From assembly GCF_000219625.1 (NCBI RefSeq), contig NC_018205.1:310001-374000 (forward strand): a stretch of 64,000 bases of DNA, given 5' to 3'. The first letter of the stretch is position 1, and each line of letters opens with the position of its first letter. Under the pieces are notes generated by a model. That model was not told the DNA's origin, searched no databases, and saw only the letters and a list, made by a program, of their open reading frames with translations. The DNA comes from Zymoseptoria tritici IPO323 (lineage: Eukaryota; Ascomycota; Dothideomycetes; Mycosphaerellales; Mycosphaerellaceae). Shown one piece after another: positions 11,101 to 22,126 of the stretch. The translations under genes were made by a program, and so were the position numbers.

Positions 11101-12900
11101 ATGTACTTATATCTAAAGATATCTAGTAGAAAGATTAGTCCTATAATATTAATATAGACCTTATCTAATAAAGATTAAGGTGTTAGTCTTAAAGTTCTTA
11201 ATACTACTCTCTATAACCTTACAAGCTTATATAGCTTATAGTACTTAAGTGTAGATGTGTTAATCTGCTTAAGTCCTTAGACTTAAGCCTTTGTTGCACT
11301 AAGAATCTTGTTCCTTATATAGCCTAGTCTCTAGTGCTATCTTATTATATTAGCCTTAGGCATAGTAAAGGCTAGATAGGACATATTCCTATTAGTTATA
11401 GAAGCAACTTTAGTACTCCCCTTAGGGAGAGAGACAGTTACGTTCTAGAGGATTAGAACATTATAAGTAGACTAAACCTTGCCTATCTTCTTATTATTCC
11501 TTAGAATGTATAAAGATAGCCTGTCTAGGTAGACCTTATACTTTAGCTAGAGAGTCTCTACTAAGATAAGGTTGTAATTAGAGTTAGGAAAGTATAACAC
11601 ATCTTATAAGGTAATGTTTAACTTATTCCCCTTATACTTTATTATAATCCTTACACTTCCTAAGTATATAACTATGCTTTGTCTAATAGCTTAAGAGAAC
11701 CTAATTAGGGTTTCTAGGGGTTTAAGGTCTAAGAACTAGGACTTGTTGTTAAAGAAGTAGTATAATGTACTAGAATCCTAAATAATAGTATTACTCCTCT
11801 ATATTCTAGCGGCAGTAATTGCTGCTCCTGCAAATAAGCTGTCTAAATTAGAGCCTAAGCCTATATTAGAAGAAGAGATAGGCTTAATTACTATAGCACC
11901 CTTTCCTCCCTTCTTATTATGTCTCTTGCTCTTATCTTAGGACTTCTTCTTGTCCTTATTAGATCCTCCTTTTCCTCTATATACCTAGGACTTTAGGGCC
12001 TTGTTAGGGTACTTCTTAAAGTAATCTGCATTTGTGTAGATATAATAGGTACACTTAGTATACTAATTATTATCTACTGCAGCACCCCTAAATCCTCCTA
12101 CTATCCTCTATATCTATAGAGGAGGTTCCTTAATTAATAAGGTAATTAGCTCTTTAAGAGTTATGTTCTTAATATAATAGGATTGTCTCTAGCTTCTTAA
12201 GTATTCTAGATAGTAGAGGCCCTAGATAAAGAACAGCCTAATCTGCTTATTACTAAAGGTAAGCTTTAAGACTAGAATGTTCTTAGACCTAGAGTATTGT
12301 TCTATTATAGAGATGTACTTGTAATACTACTTCTAGAAGTCCTTACAGTACTTCTAAGTATTTGTTCCTTAGATTTTAATATTACTAATTCTAAGAATCC
12401 TTAGGCTATTATAAATGTTTATAGTTACAACAGGCCTATAGGTAGCTGTAATAGTATTATATAGTTCCTTAGCTGTCTTCTCTATATCCCTAAAGTTAGG
12501 CCTTAGAGATTAGTTAATCCTTTTACTAACAATCCTGTATGTAATTAGGTTATGCTTATGCTAGACTTAGAGAGGAGTTAGTCTTAGTCTACTAGTTAGA
12601 ATAGGTTCTGTTACTAGAGTATCCCCTCCTTCTTTTTAGGAAGGAGTTAGAGCCTAGGAGGATAAAGTAGTACTCTCCTTAGTTAGTAGAGAGGGATATC
12701 TAACTTTAATTCCTAGCTTTAGTTAGGCAGGGTACTAGGGAATGTTATAAAAGACATAGCCTAACACCTCCTTGTCTATAAGGGCTACTTTAAGCATCCT
12801 TAACTAGTCTAAGAAGTTACTTCTCTTTCTTAGGACTTTATTCTCCTTCGCAGTCTTAAACTTATTAGCCTACATTACGGCTGTTATTGTAACTAGCTCT
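8200..12900 (-). pseudogene. Copia gag-pol remnant
   Basis: Reading the minus strand from 12900 downwards gives gag-like sequence, then a degraded CCHC knuckle and a basic tail near 11900-12080. A protease-like stretch (DSST...YFFN) follows near 11740-11800, then integrase-like sequence to about 10500, a repetitive hinge near 10030-10070, reverse transcriptase with LLYIDN near 9150, and RNase H-like sequence to about 8200. Stops occur every few codons, largely TAG and TAA at Trp/Gln positions. No internal open frame is long enough to be translated. Confidence 0.8.
10029..10070 (-). repeat. 21-bp perfect tandem duplication in the copia hinge
   Basis: Two adjacent identical 21-base units, beginning TTAGAATCCC and ending GGACTTCC, lie at 10029-10049 and 10050-10070. 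The unit length keeps the reading frame. The hinge between integrase and reverse transcriptase is often repetitive in copia polyproteins. Confidence 0.85.
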
Positions 12901-13000
12901 TTCTCGGCTCGCTAGTTAACTGTCTAAATAGTATATAGTAAGGTTCTAGTAGCTGCGCTTAGAACAGACAATTCTTCCTTAAGTGTGCAGTAGTTACGCC

Positions 13001-13012
13001 GGGCTTATAACC
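13001..13012 (-). other. Copia primer-binding site, initiator tRNA-Met type
   Basis: On the minus strand GGTTATAAGCCC directly follows the end of the 5' LTR. From memory this is one transition away from the complement of the anticodon-loop region of initiator tRNA-Met (GGTTATGAGCCC). Copia-type elements use such a cleaved half-tRNA as primer. The G-to-A change fits RIP. Confidence 0.55.
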
Positions 13013-13183
13013 TGTTATAATTAGACTTAAGCTAAGTAGAAGAAGACCTCTAATTAGCAGGTATATATTGTTATGTAGAGAGAATCTTAAGTGTAAGATT
13101 CTCACTTTAGCTATCTGTGTGTGGGAATGCCTTAGCACTAGTCACGTGCACTTCACTAATGGTCAGTCTAATGATCCACAACA
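13013..13183 (-). repeat. Copia LTR, right copy (5' LTR of the minus-strand element)
   Basis: This pairs with 6827-6997. It is mutated at LTR positions 5-83 (the inner half) and intact at 91-165 (the outer half), the mirror image of the other LTR. Confidence 0.95.
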
Positions 13184-13319
13184 GATAGTTCATCGATAGA
13201 CGCAGATGAGTCAGCGCTACGCGCCACAGCAGATGCTAGTAGAGCTCAGAAGCGCCGGAACGGGCGGTAAGGATGCAAGTGACGCCGCATATAGCGCGGT
13301 AGACCCCCCATAGGCGCCT

Positions 13320-14063
13320 GTGGGAAGGTTCCTGAAGACTAAAAGTGAACGTCCGCGAACTCATAGAGAACGGAGTCAGGAATCTCGATGCACACCCATG
13401 TCGCCAGAGCTCTTCTCCTCGAGGCAAGCAGATTCCCAGCTGGGCTCCATACCAAGTTTGACCACGCCTGGAGCGTTACTGACGCCAGCCTTCACGCCCC
13501 ACATCTTGCTGTGCCCACCCGAGCTGATCTTCCGGAAACGAAGCACGACAAGCAGCATCACGGCTCCAGGGAGGACTCTGTTCACTTGCAAGCAGCGGGC
13601 GTCGCAAGACGTGTTCTGGTCATCCCTGCAGAGGCCACAGTCACGACTATGCGCAGCGCAAGAAGAGCCGAAATTCGTGGAGCGGTGCAACATTCATCCA
13701 TCCCCGGCGTCGACTACATGCATGATTCGGTCTAGAAAGAAGCTGAGGAAGGCAGGTTCGAGTAGGGTTTGCATGGGGCCAATTATTCGGAAGCAGGGTG
13801 ACGGAGTGTTGGGCTCCCAGATAGCTGGGACTGTACGAGCATCAAAGGCTTGTCGGAGATGTCACGACGCCCGGAGGAAGTGTGTTGCTCTTGCTAGAGA
13901 TATCGGATGTGTGAGGTGCAAAGGTTTCCAGCTAGTGTGCAAGAATGAACGTCGCGATTATGCAGGAAAGAAGAGTGTCGCACAAAGCTTCTACTGGTCT
14001 CTACCCCGCATGTCTCGCTTAGCAGAACAATTGATTGAAGATGTCGAAACTCTATCTAGATAG
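13320..14063 (+). CDS. Zn2Cys6 zinc-cluster protein
   Basis: The 247-aa frame carries a complete fungal binuclear zinc cluster. Cys178, 181, 188, 197, 200 and 207 have spacing C-x2-C-x6-C-x8-C-x2-C-x6-C (ACRRCHDARRKC...CVRCKGFQLVC). Such clusters bind DNA and mark fungal transcription factors. There is no fungal_trans regulatory domain in this frame. Residues 1-170 look low-complexity and may not be coding, so the true start could be close to the cluster. Immediately past the stop, another frame (14064-14188) reads LSELLGKFCNLGEQLVCRP, which looks coding. This suggests an unseen intron or a frameshift at about 14050-14065. The copia LTR ends 136 bp upstream. Confidence 0.6.
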   Translation: MGRFLKTKSERPRTHRERSQESRCTPMSPELFSSRQADSQLGSIPSLTTPGALLTPAFTPHILLCPPELIFRKRSTTSSITAPGRTLFTCKQRASQDVFWSSLQRPQSRLCAAQEEPKFVERCNIHPSPASTTCMIRSRKKLRKAGSSRVCMGPIIRKQGDGVLGSQIAGTVRASKACRRCHDARRKCVALARDIGCVRCKGFQLVCKNERRDYAGKKSVAQSFYWSLPRMSRLAEQLIEDVETLSR

Positions 14064-14806
14064 TGCTGTCCGAGCTTCTCGGGAAATTCTGCAACTTGGG
14101 TGAACAACTCGTCTGCCGCCCAATGGGAGATTGGGATGCATCCTCCTTCGATGATCTTCTCCTACAATTGCAGCATGTAGATAGGAAATGTTGATCTCTG
14201 CTGTTTCCGAGGCATTGATGCAATATCTCTTATCGGCGTCCGAGTGGCTCGGGGCTTGTGCACGTTTCCCTGGTCACGTCGGCGATGGACGGGCTGCTCA
14301 TGGAGGAACAGACGATCTCACGTGAGTCTGATCAGCGTGGCCACAACAGATTGTTGATCCGTCGAATCTCATCTGTGATCTATCGTGACAATGAATTTGG
14401 GAATTAACTTAGGTGATCGAATGTGCAACGAACCAAAGATGGTATGCCTAGGTAACAACAGCTTGTGACCGTTCATTCCATATTATGGCGCCACATGATT
14501 CCGAAGTGGCGAGAGCGAGGATGAAGTAGGCTAGCTTCCTCTCTGGGGCTCTGGAGTTGTGCTTGAAGGCCGTGAATTAACTTGACTAAATTACCAGCTG
14601 CACTGCATCTCTGCTGCCTCTTCATTTCTCTATTGTTGACGAGAGGGGGCCTGCAAATGCCAGCTGCCCTTCGCTAGGCCAGTCTGTCTTTACCCCCCGA
14701 CTGGCCACATGTTCGCAATGATTAGACCCCCATGGGGGCGGGGGTCAATGAAAATCGAATGGAAAATTCGTCCTATTAAAGGCCCACGACGACTCAACTA
14801 TACCGC
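14064..14806. other. Intergenic region with possible tail of the zinc-cluster gene
   Basis: The first 125 bases read as coding-like sequence in a shifted frame, ending at TGA near 14190. The rest is probably the 5' flank of the patatin gene. No confident TATA box or other site was seen. Confidence 0.4.
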
Positions 14807-17800
14807 ATGCTCTCTCTCAAGATGTCTCGCTGCAACCATGTCGCTCTGGTGGACGCTTTCCAAACATCAGTCGTGGATCCCAACCGTATGTCACGGCTTT
14901 TCAAGTCCCTCCATGACCCGGATAGACAGTTCCCTTGTCAAGTGGTCTGTGTTGGTCAAAAAGAGAAGCGATCGGCATTGCGTCAGATTTTCTCAGGTAA
15001 CAACCCTGCCAAGCGTCCTGAAGGCCTCGTGAACTTGTACATCGACACTTGCTCCATTGCACAAGAGTATCCGCTCCTCCTTGTGGACACCGACCCATCA
15101 CTTGAAGTCCAGCCGAGACTGCTGCAACATGTGTCCTGCCACGAGATCAAGACTCATCGCATAGATTGGGATTGCCCGCCAGACTTCTGCTTCCAGGATG
15201 TCTTGTTGGCACGACTCGTATTCCTGTTCGCGGACGTCATCTGCATCTTCGCAGACGACGTGGGCGGTCTGGCTGGCGCTGGCGGCCATCTACTGGCGTG
15301 GAGCAGATGTGGTTCAGCATCGAGCCTACGATCTCAGGTTCGACCTCGTGTGATTGTGGTTACTTCGGAGCCACGCTCCGCTGCGACACAGTTGTTGGAG
15401 GAAAGTATAACAGCCCTTTCGGTCACTGCTGATTTCATTGCCACGTTTTCCGCGATGCGAATCGAGTATGTGGAGCAGTGTGGTTCCTCGGCCGTGAGGT
15501 ACCAGCCTCTGCGAAGATTGTTGCGGCAAGACGAAGTACCCCATGCAAGAAAGATTCGGCAACGTTCCAGAATGCTGTTCTCGGCACGACATTTATCCTG
15601 GCTATTCCCACATGCGGTCGCTCACTTCTGTCGATCGTTTGAGGATACCTTTGACTTTGTGCAGTGCTTCAGCGATTGTGGACATCAGCAATCTAACCTC
15701 CTATACCATGCAAGCACATTCATCAACCAGAGCATGGAACGGAAAGTGCCTTACGACGCCGTAGCGTCCGTCATCGCTTCTTCGATACTCCTCGACGCAT
15801 ATCCGCAAGGAACTCATTGTGAGTCGCCCCAGGCATTCGATACGGACCCATTTAACAATATCTTAGGGTTTTGCCCCGGGATTGTATTCGACGTCGGTTA
15901 TGCCATTAAGGTCCAGAGCCTTTTCGAATTGGCCTACATTGGCAATAGTGAAGATGTAACAACATTCGCCTCGTACATGACGGGTGTTGTACGCGATCAC
16001 GTCGAGCATTTCTTCGCGATCATGGAGCACAAAGGACAATCATCGCATGAAATCCATGCGAAGAACCTGGCAGCAACATCATCCCAGATTCAATGGGTGC
16101 GTTTCAAATCTAACCGCACTTGCTTCTACTGCCTCGCGCGTGCCCCAGAGCACGTCCTCGAGTGTAAGCATGCTCTTTGCGATCATTGTGTTAGGAGGAC
16201 GGGGGTCGTGCAGGTCGACAGGGAGCATGCGTTCATACTAAAACGATGCGGATTGTGTCTCAGACCCGCGGACCTCACCGTCCATCTGAAGCCTCCTACG
16301 GCTGGAGTACGCATACTTAGCGTCGACGGCGGTGGCATTCGCGGTATTGTTCCCCTGGAGTTCTTAGAACTTCTACAACGCTCCTTCGGCGACGACTGCA
16401 GTCTCCAGGACTACTTTGATCTTACATGTGGGACAAGTGCCGGTAAGTATACGCTTCTGGACCCGTGTAACCACTCGATAAGCTTACACATGGCGACAGG
16501 CGGCCTTATCATCCTGGGTCTGTTCGCAAAGGAGTGGGATCTCTCCGAGTGCATAAATACCTTCCGACGACTTGCAGGGCAATTTTTCAGTGGTCCTGAT
16601 ATAAAGTCTGTGCCGCTTATTCCCCGCATACAGTCGTATATCCGCTGTCTCTTGAATGACAGCTGCTATAAAGCTGAAATTCTCGAATCTGGGTTGCAAG
16701 AGAGCTTTGGTCGCTTCACCCGCGTGTTCGACTTCCCGCCCAATAGCCTGTCGAGGCACAAATTTGCCATTACTGCCACCAACATTTCCGACGCCTCGCC
16801 ATTCATCTTCACCAACTACAATGGTCGCGGAGACCGTGATCGTGATTGCGGTACGTGAAGAGTGCGTTCGAGCATCACGACTCGGGAGCTAACTCCGTAG
16901 GGTACCGGCATTTCCGTCCAGCGGATGTCAGCAGTGAGCCTCTGCTGTGGGAAGTGTAAGTGCCTTGCCCCTATCCTAGATATCCAAGCTTACTGACCTT
17001 TTAGGGGACGAGCGACGTCAGCTGCACCGGTGTAAGTGCTCATGGCCAAACTGAAAGTCTGCGACTGATGAATGCCTGATCTAGTCTCTTTCAACCCGCA
17101 ACAGTATCGAATGTTGGTACGTTTCAAGATGGTGGACTTAAGCATAACAACCCGGTGAATATTGCCTTGTGGGAAGCACGACAGATCTGGTCGCCCTCTA
17201 CGCAGACCGACGTGGTCTTATCCTTGGGGACAGGCACAACACAGACATCTGCCACGCCCCAAGCTCCATCCATGAGGAACAAATTCAAGGATGGCTTCAT
17301 ACCCCGGCTCTGCCGATCTTTCATGTCTAGCCTCGACGGCGAATCGACGTGGCGAGACCTGAGCAATCATCTGAGCACAGATACTCGGACAGGATACTAC
17401 CGCCTGAACATCCCACTTATCGGAAACGAGCCTCGACTAGACGATGTCTATGCTATCGAAGGACTTCGAGCGAACGTTCAAACATACAAAAATGACCCCC
17501 GCCTGAGTGAAGTCAGATTTGGCTTACTCGCGTCGTGCTTTTTCTTCGAGTTAGACGCCATCCCTCAATTTGATGGCCGAGGTCTATATGTGTGCAGTGG
17601 CAAAATTCGAATCCGGGGGAACTGCACAAAGGTCTTATCATTCTTGCGCCAAACTGAGACCAAGGAAATCGAGTTCACTAAGGACAAGGAATTCCTCGGT
17701 AGTGTCTCAGACACGAGAGACATCTGTGCGCGTTGCAAAAGATTTCACAAACGGGTGACTTTCCATATTCGTCATCCCACGGAGCAAGTCACGGTATCAC

Positions 17801-18051
17801 TCAACATCGGCCATAAATACCATACCCGCATCAGCGGGTTCCCTCAGTCGATGGAATGGTTTGCACAACAACAACATCTCCACCTAGTCGAGCAATCTAT
17901 ACAGAGGCCACAATGCATGTGCATGCCCCTCTTACCCATAACACCGTTGGTCGTCAAGAAGAGGACGACGTCTGGCAAGTCCCAAGGCCGGGTGTCGAAG
18001 AAGACCAAGATTGCAGAAAATGAGCGGGGAAGAGAGCGACTATGGATTTAA
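14807..18051 (+). CDS. Patatin-like phospholipase with internal RING-like finger
   Basis: Five exons (14807-16442, 16500-16850, 16901-16955, 17005-17031, 17085-18051) give 1,011 aa. All four introns are GT-AG and restore conserved motifs. The patatin core is complete: DGGGIRG (residues 507-513), nucleophile GTSAG with Ser544 (rebuilt by the first intron), and the catalytic Asp705 in [13 protein letters not shown]3HC4 RING-like finger precedes it: CFYC at 439-442, CKHALCDHC at about 453-461, CGLC at about 481-484. The N-terminal about 200 residues have alternating hydrophobic strands and a VGQKEKRS segment that could be a degenerate P-loop/GTPase fold, but the glycines are not canonical. Expected activity is lipid acyl hydrolysis. 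Patatins with regulatory N-termini are linked to fungal immunity-like STAND systems, but no NB-ARC is visible here. The start could be Met1 or Met6. Confidence 0.9.
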
Positions 18052-18137
18052 ATCGCAGTAGAGTAATATTAACTTATACGAGCAACCTGACCACATTGTT
18101 TCCTCATTCGAGCACTAGTCTAAGCGAACACCGACCC

Positions 18138-19120
18138 TCACCACGGACCGCGGGCTTTGTGGCCACCCTTGGGCACATACGAAACTGTCTGCGATAGCTG
18201 CACACGCTGAGCAGTCTCCCTTTCTACCTTGCTTCTCCAGGCCGGAGTAAGCCGAGCCCAATAGACACTCCGAAGACGAGGGAGTATTCGCACATCATCA
18301 GCGCAGTATCGCAAAGCTTCCGCGTCAAGCGGTCGCTGTGCGAAGACGTAGAGTGCAGCAGTACCCCTAGTCGCGTCGAACCTTGCCGACATCTTGCTCT
18401 TCGAAGCTTTCCAAGCAGCCAGGTCCTTATACTCAAGAGCAGCGTCACGCTCGATGCACTTTGCTAGGCTAGCGACAAATCTCCGAAAACTATTTCCTCG
18501 GCCGAAGTCGAGACAAGACGCATTTTCCATAAGCTGGATATATTAGACACCCTGCAGGGCGATACCATAGTAGATTAATAATGCGTTCGAGTTATTTCGA
18601 ACATCGAAGAGGGCTTTAAGAATATTTGGTAACTCCAGGACCGACTTGAATGTAGCACCACTGCTAGCAGTTGTGTTAAACGCTGCCTTAGCAAGGACCT
18701 GCACATCGATAATGTAGGTATAATTCCGAGAAAGTACAAAAACGGAGATCAGCGTAAGAGTGCCGTCCTTGCTGAGCTCATCACCCTCGAGATCAAGGTA
18801 AAGTAATGGTGAATCGGTCGCGACATCGTTAAGGCCGTCCAGAAACTCCACCAGAGTGGTAGGTGTGTCTACCAACGTATAGACAGCTGCTGAGGAGAAG
18901 CTATAAGTCTGTGTCTTATTACAATAAGTTAGAACAGAGACTTACGATATGCGTCGGTAGGGCTGACTCTGTCTGGTGCAGACTCAATTCTCTTCATGTC
19001 AAGAGCCTGCCAATGTTGCAGTGTCGCATTTCCAATAGACCTATCGTAGACGTCCATGACTGTTGAAACAAAAGCACGAGAAGAATCGTGAGCCAATTTG
19101 ACGAGTGCTTCGAAAACCAC
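18138..19120 (-). pseudogene. DEDD 3'-5' exonuclease-like gene broken by one stop
   Basis: Read on the minus strand: a likely first exon 19120-18946, an intron of 56 nt (18890-18945, GTAAGT...CTCAG), then 18889-18138. One in-frame TAA at 18543-18545 cuts the frame. The same frame continues directly as YIQLMENAS...ARGPW. Motifs of the DnaQ/RNase D fold are present: LDLEG (Exo I), FDVRNNSNAL (Exo II region), and YCADDV (Exo III, Y-x3-D). I recall close full-length fungal homologues reading GV.D(V/I)QLMENA at this point. The stop is therefore a single substitution, possibly CAA to TAA. The first exon is less certain than the core. Confidence 0.75.
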
Positions 19121-21131
19121 TGATGCTCAGGCTATTGCGAGCTAGCTAACTTAGTAGTCTTTCTTCAGCAAGGCGTAGCAGATTATGGCTGGGACAGCAA
19201 ACTGGGTCGCTATCCGTTCCCCCTGGGCACAGGATTTTGGTACGTTGAGGGTGGTTCCAATACCGTGGCGATCACTACTGTTGTCTGAGTCTTTGCACGA
19301 AACTCTGTGGCTCACCGGGAGTGGTAGAACTGTACATAGGGGTATACGCATGCAAGACGATATGTTCAACGTCAGCAGCTTCCGATGCTGGCTTACTGTA
19401 TGAAGCAATAAGATCAATGAGATGGAACCGGAGAGCGTTCTGTTGCCTAATTTATACCAAGAGTGTTTTCGCGCATCATGGTGACGTTGAACCAAAAAGT
19501 TGTTGAGATTGCACTACTCGTTGCCTGCATTCGGGCAGCCTGCACAGCTCAATAGACTAACAAACGCCGTCCATGGTCCAGCAAAGCTCGTGCTCCCATT
19601 CGTCGTGCCCCCATTGGTCGGGCACGGCTCCATGCCTTGATCCTTTTGAGCCGTGCCTTAGTCCCATACACCGCGACTACTCATAGTCATTTCACAAGGG
19701 TGGAGGTCAAAGATGTAGCAGAAGTGGGTGCCCCATGGTCTTATAAATGCTTTCCTGAAGCACAACTTAAGCAACTCTCTCGTTTCTGTGCTCCAGACAA
19801 ATTTTGCAATCACCTTAACCAGGATGTCGGTGCCTGCCGACGGCTGACATCCCCTGCTCAATGAAAGCCATATCAGCTTCGGAACACAGATGCTCAGATG
19901 ATAGGCTATCGAATCGCCACGATTGTTCCAGCATTCGCTGGGTCTGGTACCCTGGGGCAGCAAGCCAGCTTATCATATGTAACTTGAGTTCCAGTCATCT
20001 CTTACAGCTGAGCATCTACTTCGTGACCTACAAGAGTCTCGGCCACAATACGTCGGAGCGCATCGCCTAAGCGCATGGAGTACACATCTCGTGCTACAGT
20101 TCATTTCACCAACGTCGCATAGCGTCTCACGCCCGGTTGTTAGCACAGCGTATATACCGAGTGATGTATTAGCGCCATCCCTCGTGCGGACACGACCAAT
20201 TTCAAACGGAGATTCAACAGTCTAGACTAAGTCGGAACTGTTTAAATTGCATCTTCATTGCGGTAATGAGAATATGCCAAGTACTCACTCTGAGAGTTGT
20301 TGGGTAAAGTCGACGATCACGTTATGAGTATCCCTGTCCTGTTCTCCCATTTCGTGATAACCTCCCTTTTTCACATCTACCTGTCCGTCAAGGGAAGTGT
20401 CTAATTGGCTGGATATGAGCTAAGGTTGTCTGTCTGAAGGTCTGTCGCTGACGTCGTGCTTTTTTGCGCTACTTTTCTTGGTGTCTTGCCTTGTTGCGCA
20501 CCAATAGACGTGCTCGCCCCTAGGCTTCATACTTGCTTAGCATGGACGAACTCCTCCGTACTAATCATGTATGTCAGAGCTGATATGGAGTGTAGAGGAA
20601 TCGGATGGTGAGGTCAGATGGCGAGGAGAGCGAAGGATTGAGGGGAAATCCCAGACGCTGATGGAGGACATGTCCTGTAGCGGCACGGTGGCACACGACA
20701 CAGAGTGCATATGTTCCTTCGCTAAGATGAGGCAGCGCTCCACAAGACAACCGGAAGAACTCAAAGTGGGATCAATAAAGCCAGTATACAACGAGGTGCG
20801 GATACGACAGCGTTGCCGAGAGAATGGCATATTTGCGCTCATGGTACAGTATGAGAGGACTCCGATTTGCCTGAGACAGTCACGTTATGCTCAAGTCATC
20901 ATCATGTCAAGCATTGCTCCAATTTCAATAGTACAGAGTGGGTGACCACTTCCTAGTGTTACGTCTACGTGTTTCAAATATAACGCTGGGATACGCTAGA
21001 AGGAGCAGTTCAATGGTCTCCGTGGTAATCCTCTCCGTTCGGCACCCGTTACGATTACATCAATGATCCTCGTGTACTCATGTCTCCACCCGAGTAGTAT
21101 CGAGCTGACCATCGTCCTAAGGTATCCCCAC
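19121..21131. other. 2-kb region without recognisable gene
   Basis: Only short frames of 60-125 aa occur on both strands, for example 20571-20945 plus and 19658-19963 minus. None has a motif, signal peptide or coherent codon pattern that I recognise. Base composition is ordinary, not RIP-like. Confidence 0.5.
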
Positions 21132-21386
21132 TCAAGGCGTCGGAGCGAAGATAACAGCGGCGCAGGCTGCCTGACAAGTGCCAAAGGCAGAGTTGCAACC
21201 GATGATGGTAGCAGGAGCTGTGGCACCAGCTGTGGCACCCCAGGTTGCACCTCCAGCAGTATAGCAAGCCATCACTACCGCTGAGCAGCCTGCTTGGCAG
21301 AGTCCGTAGCCTACCGGACCTGCTTGAGCGATGGCTGCCATGAAGACCAATCCCGAGAACGTGATAAAGGTGAAGCTCATCATCAC
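21132..21386 (-). CDS. Small secreted Cys/Gly/Ala-rich protein (ZYS3-like)
   Basis: A single 84-aa exon. The N-terminal signal peptide (about residues 1-22, ending AAIAQA) is followed by GPVGYGLCQAGCSAVVMACY, a Gly/Ala/Thr-rich hydrophobic middle, and CNSAFGTCQAACAAVIFAPTP. This pattern (CxxxC...C, then C...CxxxC) is familiar from short fungal proteins often annotated as zygote-specific-protein-like. No function is established. The Ala/Gly-rich core suggests a compact or membrane-associated helical hairpin. The initiator could be any of three consecutive Met codons. Confidence 0.75.
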   Translation of the reverse strand: MMMSFTFITFSGLVFMAAIAQAGPVGYGLCQAGCSAVVMACYTAGGATWGATAGATAPATIIGCNSAFGTCQAACAAVIFAPTP

Positions 21387-22126
21387 GCCTAGTGTTTGAG
21401 GTGTAGTATTCGTAGCTGAAAAAATGTCAGGCGCTATCGATAAATGCGATAGTCAAGAGGTTGGGATGGCTTAGCTCTTACTCGGATAGAGTTGTGTCGA
21501 CTTGTTTCTGAGCGGATGATTCGAGTTGGGTTTCGAGTGCGTTGGCAGTGCGATATTCGTATAGTTGTGGGTACGAAGAAGTCACGTAGTTGAACATTTT
21601 GAACGCATGAGCGATGCTTCGGTAGGGTTGATCCAGCAATTTCAACCGGGTTGAAATTGCCTCCTGAACATTGGTGGAAGCCGTTACTCTATGTGAGATT
21701 GCACTATCTGAGGCGCGAGCGAAATGAGTGGTAGGATTGACATGGGTTGGAACGACCACATCAAAGCCATTCCTTCCCTACTTGTGTCGCCTACCAGAAT
21801 ATGGAGCTTGAACGCCGGTAACGTCCTTTGCGTTTGACAAAAACTGCTGTACCAGGGCCTCTACTAGAACTGGATTGGTGTAATCGGGCTAGGTACCAAA
21901 CAATCATCCTGACAATGGTCGGAAGTGACGACCATGGTTGGAGGTGCACAGTTGTCAACAATTCGACTGGTAGCGCACCAGTCAACGGTCCTGGACCTCA
22001 TATCTGTCCGTTGATCGACTGCGATATATAAGAAGTCTTGTTTGCATGGCTCTAGGTATTCCACGCAGTGATCTATGGTTTACTGAAGACTTCTTTGCAA
22101 TATACAACAACTTCATCGAATTTATC
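21387..22126. other. Intergenic region
   Basis: This separates two divergently transcribed genes. A 93-aa minus frame (21478-21759) has no recognisable domain. I see no other feature. Confidence 0.4.

Larger units (their letters stand above)
6827..13183 (-). mobile_element. Ty1/copia LTR retrotransposon, full length, heavily RIP-mutated
   Basis: A 6,357-bp element has two 171-bp LTRs (6827-6997, 13013-13183) that start TG and end CA, flanked by a perfect 5-bp duplication GATAG (6822-6826 and 13184-13188). Coding sense is minus. A gag zinc-knuckle region with a basic, Lys-rich tail lies near 11900-12080, protease- and integrase-like sequence follows, and a reverse transcriptase YxDD-type motif (LLYIDN) sits near 9120-9190. 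Gag-protease-integrase-RT order identifies copia rather than gypsy. The interior is AT-rich and full of TAG/TAA, so no frame is open. The 15 differences between the LTRs are all CpA/TpG transitions. Confidence 0.93.

Noticed and set aside
19121..21131. Several small ORFs as genes
   Set aside because: No domain, signal peptide or codon bias; both strands give equally long frames.
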